Shown here piece after piece: positions 25,397-35,000 of a DNA stretch of 45,711 nucleotides. The notes beneath the pieces are model-generated. The model saw only the letters and a program-made list of their open reading frames with translations. It did not search any database and had not been told where the DNA came from. Each line of letters opens with the position of its first letter. Position 1 is the first letter of the stretch. This DNA is from an uncultured Clostridium sp. (GTDB taxonomy: Bacteria; Bacillota; Clostridia; Lachnospirales; Lachnospiraceae): contig CAMWYJ010000024.1 in assembly GCA_947178445.1 (NCBI GenBank), positions 1 to 45,711 of the forward strand, written 5' to 3'. Made by a program: the position numbers and the translations under genes.

Positions 25397-26584
25397 TCAC
25401 TGATACATCTTGTCAGCAACTACAATCTCAATTGCCTGTGCCATTTCCTCTGCACTGAAACCGCTGTTAATAATGTCAATGACCTCCTGCTCATTCAGAC
25501 CAGATTGAATTGCCACCTTGACCTGTTCCATCTGTTCCGGATTCAGTCCCTTTCCTGTCAGCTCCTTAATCAGATTTACTCTGGACTTACCCTTAAAAAT
25601 CTTCTTGCCTGCTAATGCCATTAAACGCTCCGGTCTCCTTGCCACAGTCCTTTCTACATGAACCATCTGACCGATTCCTTTTACAGCAGCAAAGTAATCT
25701 GCCTTTTCAGAGCTACCCTCCTCTGTATCTCCGTTTGTCTGATCCATATCAGATTTTTCCATCTTTGATAACTGCTCTGTAAGCTCACTTATCTTCTTTT
25801 CCAATTCCTCTTTCTCCTTCCCAAGTCTTTTATTTTCTTCCAACAACTGGTTTCTTTCCCTCGCAATGCCCTCTTTTTCCTGTTCAAATGCTGCCTTTTC
25901 CTGCTCAAAATTTTCCTGCCTTTCCTGAAGGGAAAAATATTTTGTACGCAATTCAGCACACTCTACTGCCAGCTTATTGTTGCTTCTCTGCTGTTCCTCT
26001 AACTCCCTATCTTTCTGCTCAATGGTTTTAGCCAGCGATTCCCTCACATCATCATTGCTTTGCTGTAACTGGTCAATGGAGCCTAACTTATCCATTACTT
26101 TCAACAGAAAATCTTTGTTATCGCCAATGCCATCTACCATAGCATCAATGCGCTCCTGCACCTCTTTGATAAAGACAGGTTCTTTTTCTGCCGCTTTCTT
26201 TGCCTGCTCTGCCGCCTCATAAACTTTTTGCAATGCTTTCTGCATGGCATGTGGTTTCATATCTCTATTGGCAACACTTTCAATCTGCTGTGCCGGAAGC
26301 CCTTTTCCCATGAACCGGATTAACACCTCCATCTGCTCCGCACCAAAATTTCCATTCTCCAACATAGAAAGAAAATCCTCATTATCGGTCATCCGAAGTG
26401 CCTTTGAAAACTGCTCCATACGTTCAATTTTCCAGTTCTTTTCGGCATATCTCTTAATCTGCTCTCTGCCAAGACCATACTCAAAATCCCCTGCCACAAG
26501 CTGTAATACCGCATTCTTGCAGCCTTTTGCCCTAAGTTCCTGCACATAACGGTTCATTTCCTTTTTACTTGTATCGTTGTCCAT
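25397..26584 (-). CDS. coiled-coil protein next to the relaxase, 395 aa
   Basis: ATG 26584 is set by TTGGAGGTAACT. The first 150 residues contain repeated short helical motifs (LGREQIKRYAEKNW, FGAEQMEVLIRFMGKGLPAQQIE); residues about 165-290 form a long coiled coil (EEQQRSNNKLAVECAELRTK, EENKRLGKEKEELEKKISEL). The C-terminal 90 residues return to the helical motif (GLNPEQMEQVKVAIQSGLNE, GFSAEEMAQAIEI). The repeated F/L-x-x-E-Q-M pattern at both ends suggests internal duplication. Likely a relaxosome accessory or scaffold; no direct evidence. Confidence 0.75.
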   Translation of the reverse strand: MDNDTSKKEMNRYVQELRAKGCKNAVLQLVAGDFEYGLGREQIKRYAEKNWKIERMEQFSKALRMTDNEDFLSMLENGNFGAEQMEVLIRFMGKGLPAQQIESVANRDMKPHAMQKALQKVYEAAEQAKKAAEKEPVFIKEVQERIDAMVDGIGDNKDFLLKVMDKLGSIDQLQQSNDDVRESLAKTIEQKDRELEEQQRSNNKLAVECAELRTKYFSLQERQENFEQEKAAFEQEKEGIARERNQLLEENKRLGKEKEELEKKISELTEQLSKMEKSDMDQTNGDTEEGSSEKADYFAAVKGIGQMVHVERTVARRPERLMALAGKKIFKGKSRVNLIKELTGKGLNPEQMEQVKVAIQSGLNEQEVIDIINSGFSAEEMAQAIEIVVADKMYQ

Positions 26585-26618
26585 AGTTACCTCCAATTCT
26601 GAATACTAAAAAAACAGC

Positions 26619-28058
26619 CTATCGCTTTGGCTGTTCCTCTCTGTTATCCGTTCTATACAATTCTTCCTGTCTGCTTTCCATCTGTTCCAGTCCCGCCAGA
26701 ATCTCCTCAATCATGGTTTGGGACATTTTAAGATTCTTTCCCACTGCTTTCCGCTTTTCGTAATTACCAGAAATCTTATTCTCATACCGTTTCCGTATGA
26801 CATTCAGCTCTGACACTGTATATCCCTGTTTCGCCAATTCCTCATTGAGCTTTTCAAACTTGAGATGTTCCTTTTCAAAAAAGGTATCCCCATTCTGATA
26901 GCTCTCCTCTGCCGGCTCTAACTTTTCCATCTCATCCACTATGGCAAACAGTGGTTCAAGCTGCTTTTTCTCTCTGTATAACTGCCTCCTCTCCGTTTGG
27001 CACTCTTTCACTTTAGACTCCAGATTCCCACTGACTGCCACAAGTTCTGTAAGGGAATGAATATTATTTTTTACAAGGAACAGATACCTGTCATGGTATT
27101 CCTGCAATTTGCGTATCTCCTCCCTATATTCCCATGCCTTACTGTATGGCAGACGTTCCAAGCGTCTGATCCGGCACACCCTCGCATAATACGTTTTCTG
27201 TATTCCGCTTAGTTTGGTTCTCCGCAAAAACTCATCTTTTACCTTTTCAAAAGAATCGTCTTTCTGATTCCTATTGGCGTAAGAAAGCATATCTTCCTCT
27301 GCAATCCGTTTGCGTATGCGTTCCTCCGTATATTGCGCTCCAAGTGATTTGCACCTACAGAAACGCTGCATCCCCTGTGGCTTAACTGCCAGATATTTAT
27401 TTTGCTTAATGTCATATCCCTTTTCCACCAACAGGTCAAGAAACTCCTCAAACGAATCCGACTGCATGATACAGGCATCAAGATCACGCTTAATCATATC
27501 CCGCCATATCAGTTTCCCATCACGAAATTCATTCCAGTCTTTATACCTCTCATTACTTTTTCTTCCATGTTGCTCTATATCTATGGTAGAAAGACCATAT
27601 TCTGTGCAAAGTCGGTTCGTAATCGGCTGTATGCTTTTCGCCCAATCACCTTTTTCATAGCGAAACTTCCTGCCACTCACATAATTTACACTGTTAAAGA
27701 TGATATGACCATGCACATGTGCTGTATTGTCGTGAACCGCATAAATTGCCTCATATCCTTCTCCAAGATACTCCTGCACAAATTTTCCGATAATCTCAAA
27801 AGCAATATCTGATGCAACCTCTCCTTCCTCAAAGGATATAATCAGATGATACCCCTGTCTTTTATCTGCCTTTCCAAACTTGAGTTTTGTTGCTTTCATT
27901 TGCTCAAAGGCTTTTTCCGGCTGGCAGTTGATTCCTGTCACAAAACGCCCATCCTGTGTTTTCACATTATCAATGATATACTCGATTGCCTGTTTCAGAT
28001 GCTTGCCGGAAAACTTTACCCCGCTGTCATTGATTGTCAGTATTTTAGTGATAGCCAA
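26619..28058 (-). CDS. MOBP-type relaxase, 479 aa, TTG start
   Basis: DNA strand transferase that nicks oriT and is carried into the recipient. Metal-binding motif HVHGHIIFNSV at about residues 113-123 (H-x-H-x-x-x-N form of MobA/VirD2 relaxases), motif YHLIISFEEGE, and upstream AIEYIIDN with possible catalytic Tyr. C-terminal half is coiled (residues about 300-470). Start TTG 28058 gives MAITKILTIND; no nearby ATG would keep the motif I region. The start lies inside the MobC-like gene, overlapping it by 14 bp. The candidate oriT is 0.9 kb upstream. Confidence 0.9.
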   Translation of the reverse strand: MAITKILTINDSGVKFSGKHLKQAIEYIIDNVKTQDGRFVTGINCQPEKAFEQMKATKLKFGKADKRQGYHLIISFEEGEVASDIAFEIIGKFVQEYLGEGYEAIYAVHDNTAHVHGHIIFNSVNYVSGRKFRYEKGDWAKSIQPITNRLCTEYGLSTIDIEQHGRKSNERYKDWNEFRDGKLIWRDMIKRDLDACIMQSDSFEEFLDLLVEKGYDIKQNKYLAVKPQGMQRFCRCKSLGAQYTEERIRKRIAEEDMLSYANRNQKDDSFEKVKDEFLRRTKLSGIQKTYYARVCRIRRLERLPYSKAWEYREEIRKLQEYHDRYLFLVKNNIHSLTELVAVSGNLESKVKECQTERRQLYREKKQLEPLFAIVDEMEKLEPAEESYQNGDTFFEKEHLKFEKLNEELAKQGYTVSELNVIRKRYENKISGNYEKRKAVGKNLKMSQTMIEEILAGLEQMESRQEELYRTDNREEQPKR

Positions 28059-28368
28059 AATCTTCCACCGCCTTTTCTACGGTTTCATTTAATCTCCGCA
28101 TATAGGCAATGAGGCGGTTCTTATCCTGTTCCCTGTATAATCGGGAATTATTGTTATAAACAACCTCATTGATATTTACCCCAATACGATTGATCTCGTT
28201 AATCAGTGACTTCAAACCACTCCGTACTTCCGGATAGTCATTAGGTTTCTGGGTAATCAGTAAACGGAAATAATCTGCCTCTTTCATTCCTGCCTCCCTT
28301 GCCAGCTTTGCAAAAACTTCTGCATCCTCAGCTGTCAGCCGGAAATGTTTCACAACTTCTTTTGCCAT
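28045..28368 (-). CDS. MobC-like relaxosome protein, 107 aa
   Basis: Small basic DNA-binding accessory of the relaxase. The pattern VVKHFRLTAEDAEVFAKLAREAGMKEADYFR is a ribbon-helix-helix-like N-terminus. LKSLINEINRIGVNINEVVYNNN is the MobC signature (in many family members IGNNINQIAR). MobC proteins bind near oriT and help strand opening. ATG 28368 has GAGAGGGTGAGGTAG upstream and directly follows the previous gene; its end overlaps the relaxase start. Confidence 0.88.
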   Translation of the reverse strand: MAKEVVKHFRLTAEDAEVFAKLAREAGMKEADYFRLLITQKPNDYPEVRSGLKSLINEINRIGVNINEVVYNNNSRLYREQDKNRLIAYMRRLNETVEKAVEDFGYH

Positions 28369-28884
28369 CTACCTCACCCTCTCCTGTTTCTCTACCTCCC
28401 TGCCAGTGTCTACTTCCGGCTCTCCCGCTTTCGGTTCTGTATCTGCCGGAACAAGACCAGCTTCGGTAATGATATTTTTGATAAGTTCCAACGTCTGCCT
28501 GCCATATCGTGTCCTCACAAACATTGCATCCAGTTTTGTTTCATCCTCCTTCAGAGAATCATAGGCATCCTTGTAATTACAAAAATCAATAAAATCCTTT
28601 GGATTTGCCATGCCATTCGTCGCATCTTGGAGCAGTTCATAATTCCATTCGCAGACAACATCTATGGCATCATCTATGCTATAGGGAATGATTTCTCCAT
28701 TCTCCTCTGCAACATCCTGACGCAACAACTTATCCCCATCAAAACCAAGTCGGTAATCATGCCCCTCCATATAATTGAATAGCAAGGAAGCCTCTTGTTT
28801 TTCCAGCCTCACATCGGAATTTTTTATTTCCAGCCATTTACATAAATCTTCCGGCTTTTCAAATGCAGCCATATCCTCTGCCAT
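28369..28884 (-). CDS. acidic unknown protein, 171 aa
   Basis: ATG 28884 follows AAAGGAGGTG and is the first gene downstream of the candidate oriT, so it would be early in the leading mobilisation transcript. It has the segments YNYMEGHDYRLGF-like (LLFNYMEGHDYRLGFDGDKL), VCEWNYELLQDATNGM and DFCNYKDAYDSLKEDE, and a Pro/Glu-rich tail. Similar proteins accompany MobC and MOBP relaxases in Lachnospiraceae elements, but their role is unknown. It abuts MobC with no gap. Confidence 0.75.
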   Translation of the reverse strand: MAEDMAAFEKPEDLCKWLEIKNSDVRLEKQEASLLFNYMEGHDYRLGFDGDKLLRQDVAEENGEIIPYSIDDAIDVVCEWNYELLQDATNGMANPKDFIDFCNYKDAYDSLKEDETKLDAMFVRTRYGRQTLELIKNIITEAGLVPADTEPKAGEPEVDTGREVEKQERVR

Positions 28885-28943
28885 TTCCCAAACACCTCCT
28901 TTTTCTTATCTGTCTTTTTTCTGCTACAATTTTCTCTCCCCCC

Positions 28944-29067
28944 CGAAACCGCTGGCTCATTTCAACTCCCCATCGGTTTCGCCAGATACGCATTTTGTAT
29001 CACAAAACGCTACTGGTTAGGGGAGCTACCCCTAAAACCCCCTGCATACCCGCCCTAAAGGGACGGG
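28944..29067. other. candidate origin of transfer (oriT)
   Basis: A 124-bp non-coding stretch upstream of the mobilisation genes packed with inverted repeats. These are CGAAACCG/CGGTTTCG (28944-28951, 28974-28981), GCATTTTGT/ACAAAACGC (28990-28998, 29002-29010), perfect TTAGGGG/CCCCTAA with 5-bp loop (29017-29023, 29029-29035), and CCCGCCCT/AGGGACGGG (29049-29067). Position next to MobC and a MOBP relaxase and the dense palindromes fit oriT. The nick site cannot be given from sequence. Confidence 0.65.
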
Positions 29068-29100
29068 AAATACGATATTTACACCAGTGATAGAGTAGAT

Positions 29101-29357
29101 ATAGTGCTTTTATATAGTCGGGTATATAACTTTTTGGGAAAGTGATATAACTATTCTATATCTTTTTTTCTTGATACAAAATGGGATATAGAACTGTTAT
29201 AGTGCTTTGATATAGTCAGGTATATAACTTTTTAGGAAAGTGATATAACTGTTCTATATCTCTTTTCCTGTCCACAAAATGGGGTATATCACTGTTATAG
29301 TGCTTTGATATAGCCGGATATATAACTTTTTAGAAAAGTGATATATCTCCTATATCA
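29101..29357. repeat. 98-bp tandem repeat, about 2.6 copies
   Basis: Copies begin with ATAGTGCTTT at 29101, 29199 and 29297, exactly 98 bp apart; the third is cut off at about 29357 inside the end of the TOPRIM gene. Each copy has several TATA-rich half sites (GATATAG, GTATATAAC, GTGATATAAC, CTATATC) in direct and inverted order. This could be a binding array for a relaxosome, regulatory or partition protein. It occupies the rest of the 465-bp gap together with the candidate oriT. Confidence 0.9.
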
Positions 29358-30303
29358 CTCTGCCGATTTCCTCCCTCTGCTGTTTCCTGCTCTCCTGCAA
29401 CCATTGGTTATAATCCTTACATCCCTGTTGTGGCGGTTTATCTTTCACATGATAGCCTCGCATTCTATATTTCTCCATAAGCTCATTAGTTGCTTTTCGC
29501 CCCGGCTTATCGTTATCCAGACAAAACTGTATTGTATTGATTTCCGGATGCTCTGTCAGAAAGGTTTCCAGCGGGGCGTCGGCAAGCATACCAAGTGCCA
29601 GCATACTTGCCCTGTCATAACGATACATTGTGATATAACTCATAAGGTCAATCGCTGCCTCAAAAACCACCAGTTTCCTGCTGTCTTTGCAATAAAGATG
29701 AAACCCGTACCGTTTATCATTTCCTGCCACATCACACTTGAAGGCTTTTCCGTTCCTGTCAGATACACCCCGCATACTGGCAAACTTAGGAACTCCACTT
29801 TTGTTTGTCCCAATAAATACAATATTGTGATACCTCTTTGCCTCATAAATCAATCCGGCTTTTACAAAATAATCTATTACCTCCTTGTCAATACACCTTT
29901 CATTCTCCAGATAGTTGTAGAGATAAGCATTACTTCCTGCATATTGTGGTAGAACAAACGGCTTTGAAACCGCTTCTTTCTTCTCCACAGTTACCATGTG
30001 ACGGATATTCTGAACAGGCTCATCTCTCTGATAACCCGCAAAATCCAATAGCCAGAATACAGCTTCTTTAATATCCATACCTGCAAACACCCGCAAAAAA
30101 TCAATCTGACTTCCTCCGTTTACACCTTTTTCATGCTGTCTTGACCACCGAAACCAGTGTGAACGGTCATAAATGCGGATAGAGTCCATCTCCTTTAAGG
30201 TATGGTGTCTGCCAATCCGTTTTACCGTATAACCAAGATAAGCAGCAACATCACACAAATCCACCTGTTTTGCAACTGCAAGCTCCTCCTCTGTAAACCT
30301 CAT
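29350..30303 (-). CDS. TOPRIM (DUF3991-type) primase-like protein, 317 aa
   Basis: Predicted DNA-primase-like protein. N-terminal DUF3991-like zinc-less domain (VDLCDVAAYLGYTVKRIGRHHTLKEMDSIRI ... GGSQIDFLRVFAGMDIKEAVFWL) and a C-terminal TOPRIM fold (KLVVFEAAIDLMSYITM, with acidic VFEAAID, and LDNDKPGRKATNEL, the D-x-D-x-x-G motif) at about residues 220-290. Such proteins are common in conjugative elements and may prime the transferred strand. Start ATG 30303 overlaps the RadC stop (ATGA). The gene's last bases lie within the third 98-bp repeat. Confidence 0.85.
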   Translation of the reverse strand: MRFTEEELAVAKQVDLCDVAAYLGYTVKRIGRHHTLKEMDSIRIYDRSHWFRWSRQHEKGVNGGSQIDFLRVFAGMDIKEAVFWLLDFAGYQRDEPVQNIRHMVTVEKKEAVSKPFVLPQYAGSNAYLYNYLENERCIDKEVIDYFVKAGLIYEAKRYHNIVFIGTNKSGVPKFASMRGVSDRNGKAFKCDVAGNDKRYGFHLYCKDSRKLVVFEAAIDLMSYITMYRYDRASMLALGMLADAPLETFLTEHPEINTIQFCLDNDKPGRKATNELMEKYRMRGYHVKDKPPQQGCKDYNQWLQESRKQQREEIGRVI

Positions 30304-30842
30304 CTGCCTCCCCTTCCTTTCTCCGCTACTGCCGGACTTTCCCATCTTAATTGCTGATAATTGTCCTGATAACATGGGGAATGGTTTTTAATCACTGACT
30401 TTTCTTTGAAACTGAAATAACTCCTGTTATCTCGCCCCACAATGATATGATCCAGCAAAGATATTCCCATAAGCTCACACACCTGCTGCATACGGTCTGT
30501 TGTACTCACATCATCTTTTGACGGAATCAGTGTTCCTGCTGGATGGTTATGAACCATAATAATGGCAGAGGTATTGGAAAGAATACTGGCTTTTAACATC
30601 TCTCTCGGATGCACAACTGTTGACGCAACTGTACCGACGCTTGCAAAAGTACAGTTAATTGGACGCATATCGGTTCTCAGATTGATAATGCACATTACTT
30701 CCCTATCCATCTCACAAAGCGTTTCTCCAACAATACTGACCGCATCCTCCGGTGTCGCAATGGGAGTATCTGAATACATGGGAGCATCCGAAACCAGACG
30801 TACCGAAACCTTTTCAAGTTGAAATTTATTTTTCTCCTCCAC
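30300..30842 (-). CDS. radC: RadC-type JAMM protein, 180 aa, GTG start
   Basis: RadC-family MPN/JAMM domain. The metal-binding motif is complete: E upstream, then HNHPAGTLIPSKDD (H-x-H-x7-S-x2-D) at about residues 96-109. The N-terminal helix-hairpin-helix part of chromosomal RadC (about 225 aa) is missing, as in versions carried by mobile elements. Despite the name, a DNA repair role is not established; the enzyme is a predicted metallo-isopeptidase or hydrolase. GTG 30842 has AGGAGG six bases upstream and overlaps the 39-aa gene by 17 bp. Confidence 0.88.
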   Translation of the reverse strand: MEEKNKFQLEKVSVRLVSDAPMYSDTPIATPEDAVSIVGETLCEMDREVMCIINLRTDMRPINCTFASVGTVASTVVHPREMLKASILSNTSAIIMVHNHPAGTLIPSKDDVSTTDRMQQVCELMGISLLDHIIVGRDNRSYFSFKEKSVIKNHSPCYQDNYQQLRWESPAVAEKGRGGR

Positions 30843-30945
30843 TTGTTACCTCCTCCCCAAAGGATACTGTAACCATTACATTATCAGGCATGGATTCTAA
30901 AAATTCTGCAAGCTCCTCCGTAGAATTGACTGCCACATCCTCCAT
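30826..30945 (-). CDS. 39-aa small protein gene
   Basis: ATG 30945 follows AGGAGG by about eight bases. The frame reads MEDVAVNSTEELAEFLESMP and goes on through a C-terminal SFGEEVTSGGEK to a TAA at 30826. Acidic, no signal peptide. It fills the gap between the DUF5688-like and RadC genes, 11 bp after the former, and overlaps the RadC start, which supports a real, coupled gene. Small acidic proteins of this kind before RadC are not something I can name. Confidence 0.65.
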   Translation of the reverse strand: MEDVAVNSTEELAEFLESMPDNVMVTVSFGEEVTSGGEK

Positions 30946-30956
30946 CTGACTGCCTC

Positions 30957-31952
30957 CTATCGCTTTCTCTCTGCGTCATAAATAATCGGCTGTTCTGAAA
31001 CAAAACCGTCCAGACGCTTGTTAGGGACATCCGTTGCCATCGTTACCTTCCGCAAATCTTTATCATAATGGTACACATTATTGGAAAGTCTTTCTTCCAA
31101 TCTAATATGATTCCTGTTTATCTCCTGCACCCTGTCAGCAAGCACTTCCGGTTTCTCATTATCTACAGAAACAGCAAGCCACTCGTGTATCGAAGATGGC
31201 AGTAAATACATATCTGTCCCCATTTTTTCTGCCAGCTTATGCAGATTTTCCTCATAAAGCATCGCTGAAGCCCCATTGATACCAGATTCATTTGTAATAA
31301 TCCATGTGGTTTCCTTTGGATCTTCCTCCATTTGTTCCAAAAGTTCTACCAACTCTGGCTCAAAATTTTCCGGATTAACCTCTAACATTGCCTTTTGCAT
31401 GCTGATAATCTTTGGTGGGCAGATACGCTTTGTATTTTCAATCGCATGTTCCATAAGACTTTCTGCTGTAAGCCCTGCTGCCTTCATCATACTTGTTGTA
31501 ACAATACTACCCACCATCCCTCTTTCATCCTGCGACATTACCCATCGGAAAATCACAGATAAATCCTGAAAAGGCTTGCTCGGAACATTGGCGAGCAGTT
31601 CTCTGTTCTGTTCTGTATTGACCAATATAAATATGACATTATCTTTCAGATCGTCTATATCAAGCTCCGGCTTCATTGCCATTGTCTCATCCAATATCTC
31701 TGTATATTCCGCTGCCATCAAATGCAGTGTTGCATCCAGATTTCCGACTTTTTTATACTGTTCATACATCTCATTCACATAAATGTTAGGAGAAATTCTC
31801 TCATTTTCCGGCATACGGATAGTCAAGGCATCTAAAGTTGTATTCACTTTAGTAACCGCACGAATTTCCATCTTCCCCCTCCGAAACCGCTCCGGCATAT
31901 AATCCATAAACTTCTCTCTCACCGTTCCTAAAAACATCTCATAATCCATCAT
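30957..31952 (-). CDS. DUF5688-like protein, 331 aa
   Basis: Matches from memory the DUF5688 family found widely in Lachnospiraceae conjugative elements: an N-terminal VREKFMDYMPERFRRG, VTKVNTTLDALTIR and ISPNIYVNEMYEQYKKVG, and later LMEHAIENTKRICPPKI and MYLLPSSIHEWLAVS. Function unknown; members are soluble and occur next to plasmid-type partition or conjugation genes. Start ATG 31952 is chosen since GGAGG lies eight bases upstream; two nearby ATGs (31958, 31949) are possible. It is separated from the pilin gene upstream by a terminator-like hairpin at 31976-32002. Confidence 0.8.
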   Translation of the reverse strand: MMDYEMFLGTVREKFMDYMPERFRRGKMEIRAVTKVNTTLDALTIRMPENERISPNIYVNEMYEQYKKVGNLDATLHLMAAEYTEILDETMAMKPELDIDDLKDNVIFILVNTEQNRELLANVPSKPFQDLSVIFRWVMSQDERGMVGSIVTTSMMKAAGLTAESLMEHAIENTKRICPPKIISMQKAMLEVNPENFEPELVELLEQMEEDPKETTWIITNESGINGASAMLYEENLHKLAEKMGTDMYLLPSSIHEWLAVSVDNEKPEVLADRVQEINRNHIRLEERLSNNVYHYDKDLRKVTMATDVPNKRLDGFVSEQPIIYDAERKR

Positions 31953-31975
31953 ATACATTTCCTCCAATCAAAACA

Positions 31976-32002
31976 GGAGAGAAACCGTTTTGGCTCCTCT
32001 CC
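31976..32002 (-). terminator. hairpin after the SpaA-type surface protein gene
   Basis: Stem of about 11 bp on the minus strand (GGAGAGGAGCC against GGTTTCTCTCC, with G-U pairs), followed by TGTTTTG. It is 50 bp after the surface-protein stop and likely terminates or attenuates its transcript. Confidence 0.6.
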
Positions 32003-32053
32003 CCACTGTCTTTCCTGTTCTACAGGTATCTATATTCCTTTCAGTCAAAACCA

Positions 32054-35000
32054 TCACACTGTCCCTTTACGCTTCCTTCTCCGGTAAAGATAAATCCCTG
32101 CACCGATTAAGGCACCGCCTGCCATGCCAAACATCCAAGGATGGTAGTTACCGCCCGTCTGCGGAAGTTTCGGCTTGCTTGGCTTATTCTTCAATTTCAG
32201 CGTATAAACCACTGTTTCTGTGGCACTGTCATCATACTGCAAAAGCACTTCATGCGGAGTAGCATCAAGAATATAACCGTCTGCCGCCTTTGTTTCCACA
32301 ATATAATATGGAATATCCTCTCCAAAACTGCCATCTTCATTGTAAGTGCAGATATCAAGCAGCTCTGTTTCCGCATATCCAGCCTTGTCCGTTACCAGAG
32401 TCCCCAGCTTTTTCCCATCCTTATTACGGAGTTCAAAAGTAACCCCTTTTAACGGTTCTTTTGACTTACTGCTTGTTTTGTAGATTACAATCTTTCCTTT
32501 CACTCTCTCATCGTACATGGCTACCTTTTGGATTTCCCCTGTTTCTTCTACCGTAAAGGCAACTTCATTTGCAATCAGATATCCGTATGGGGACGCTGTT
32601 TCTCGCAACGTATAATTGCCTGCCGGAATTGCTTCTAATTGGTATGGCTTTCCATCCGTTACCCATGAAGCATATACATTCCCATCGGAATCAGTAACTT
32701 CCAGCTTTGCGTCTTTAAGCTCTTTCCCTGTAGTAATATCCGACTTTGACACTTCCACAATAATCGGTATATCTTTCATTTCCAACTGCTTCGTAACGGT
32801 TGGCATAGCCACCATTTCCTCCGTATATGAAAAATCCACATCATAAACCGTTTCATCCAGAAGATATCCTGCGGGAGCTTCAATCTCTTTTACATAGTAC
32901 AGACCAAGCGGCAGATCAGCCTCAAACTTTGCACTACCGTTTTCATCGGTTATTGCTGTATCCACCAAATCATCGGCTTTCACAAGCACCTCTCCGGTCA
33001 CACTTAAAATATCTTCTTTCGTGTATATGCCATAAGTGGCATCTCCCACCGGATAGTTGGTAACTCCATCCGTTTTAATCAATGACAATTCCGGCTTCAC
33101 TCTGGCATTAACAAACTCTGCCTCCCCATAAATCACATCCGTATGCTCGTCAGCGTAGGAAAGTGTAATGCCCTGCGGTTCTTCACAGATAGCAAAACCT
33201 TTTGGTGGCTGAACCTCCAACACCTGATACTTGCCAAGCGGGAGATTGTCAATCCCTGCTTCGCCTTTCTCATTTGTCGTAAGGACTGCCACTACTGCTC
33301 CCGCTGTTGCAGGAACACCGTTAATCACTTCTAAGATACGCTCTCCATTTTCGTCAAGCTGATGGTCTGGTGTATAAATATTTTCTGTGACCACCACATG
33401 GAATACTGCCCCGGCAAGTGGCTGTTCCTCATAAGTGAACTCCATGCTCCGGTTATCCCCTGTAACTTCACTAAGGATACGGTCAATAATCGTATCGTAT
33501 GCAGCGGAAGTCAAAACCTCTCCCGATTTGTGAATAGAAATACTGCCCTTGACTGGCTGGTTTTCAATATCCACTTCAATAACCGGATCACCGTCAATAT
33601 CCTCCTCTACCTTAATTGCTCCATCTGTCCCCACTTCAAAAGGATAACTTTCTTCCGAAATGGTATAGCCTTCCGGTGCTGTGATTTCCTCCACTGCATA
33701 ACTGCCAGACTTCAACTGAAGCGGTGTTGTTATAGTTCCGGTTTCATCTGTGATAAATTCACTGATTTTCTTATCCCCTACTTTTTGCTGCACATATTCA
33801 TCGGTATCTGTATTTTTAATCTTGAAAGTGACACCAGCCAACAATACTGTCCTTCCTGTTTCCACATCCTTTTTCACAATACGGATATACGCCTTGAATG
33901 GTGCATCATTAAACACTCTCCATTGCTGTGGTTCTCTGGAATCTTCCGTAACTGTAATGGTAAAATCTTTCGTTTTATATAAGTCCTTTGGTACTTTTGT
34001 TTCTTTTACCAGATACGTTCCGTAAGGCAGCTCTTTTGAAAGTGCATACCCTTTTTTATCCGTCACAAGCACATCATAAACTTTTGCATTGTCCCAACCG
34101 TTCTTATCAATATCCGACTGCAATTTTACAGTAAACTCTGCACCTTTGACATAATCTGTTTCTGTGCTTGCACCATCGGTAGATACCTTGATTATCTCAA
34201 ATGCCTGTTTCTTAACCGTTTCAACTACAGTGCATTTCAGTGAAATATCCTGATGGATATTTTCTGCCTCATTAAAATTGACCGGATAAATGCTTTCATC
34301 CAACAGATACCCCTCACTCGGTTCAATTTCACGAATATAATAACGACCATAATACAGATTTCCGAAGTTAAATTCCCCCTGTTCTCCTGTCTTTATGGTA
34401 GCAAGCAGCGCATCCTTCTCCGCTGCTGCTCCGGTTGACACAAACTCCGTTCCCTGTGTACTGGTAATGTTGTCATTGCCTGCATACGTCACTGTGCCTC
34501 TGCCATCCGGGTAAACAATGGTATCGGCTGCATACAGCCCATACGTTGCTCCGGACAATTTTGCATCTCCCTGTGCTGTTTCTCCTGTTTCTTTATCCTC
34601 TTTCTTTGCAGACACATCACACCGTATTGGTGTATTGGTAGCGGAAAAATCCGAAAACTCTCCATAATCCGGTGTTACTTCCCATACGGTTCCATCATCA
34701 CGATACCCATCGGGAATAACAACCTCTTTTACATAATACTTATCCTGCTTTTTGACAAACTTTGAGGAAGCAGCTATCTCCAAATCCTCATCGAAATAGA
34801 AAACGGGGACTTCCTCTTTTCCATCCCCTGCTACTGATACACGATTTGTACACCCTGCATCCGTAAAAACTGCAAATCCTGCACCTTTTACAAAATTTCC
34901 GGATTCCGAATCTGTCTTTTTAACCATAACACCTACTTCTTCAGGATATTCATCAACAGGCATCTGCTTTCCCTTCTGTGTCACTTTCCCACTTGCTTCA

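Noticed and set aside
29101..29357. 98-bp repeats as a CRISPR array
   Set aside because: The unit is contiguous without unique spacers of constant length, and no cas genes are present.
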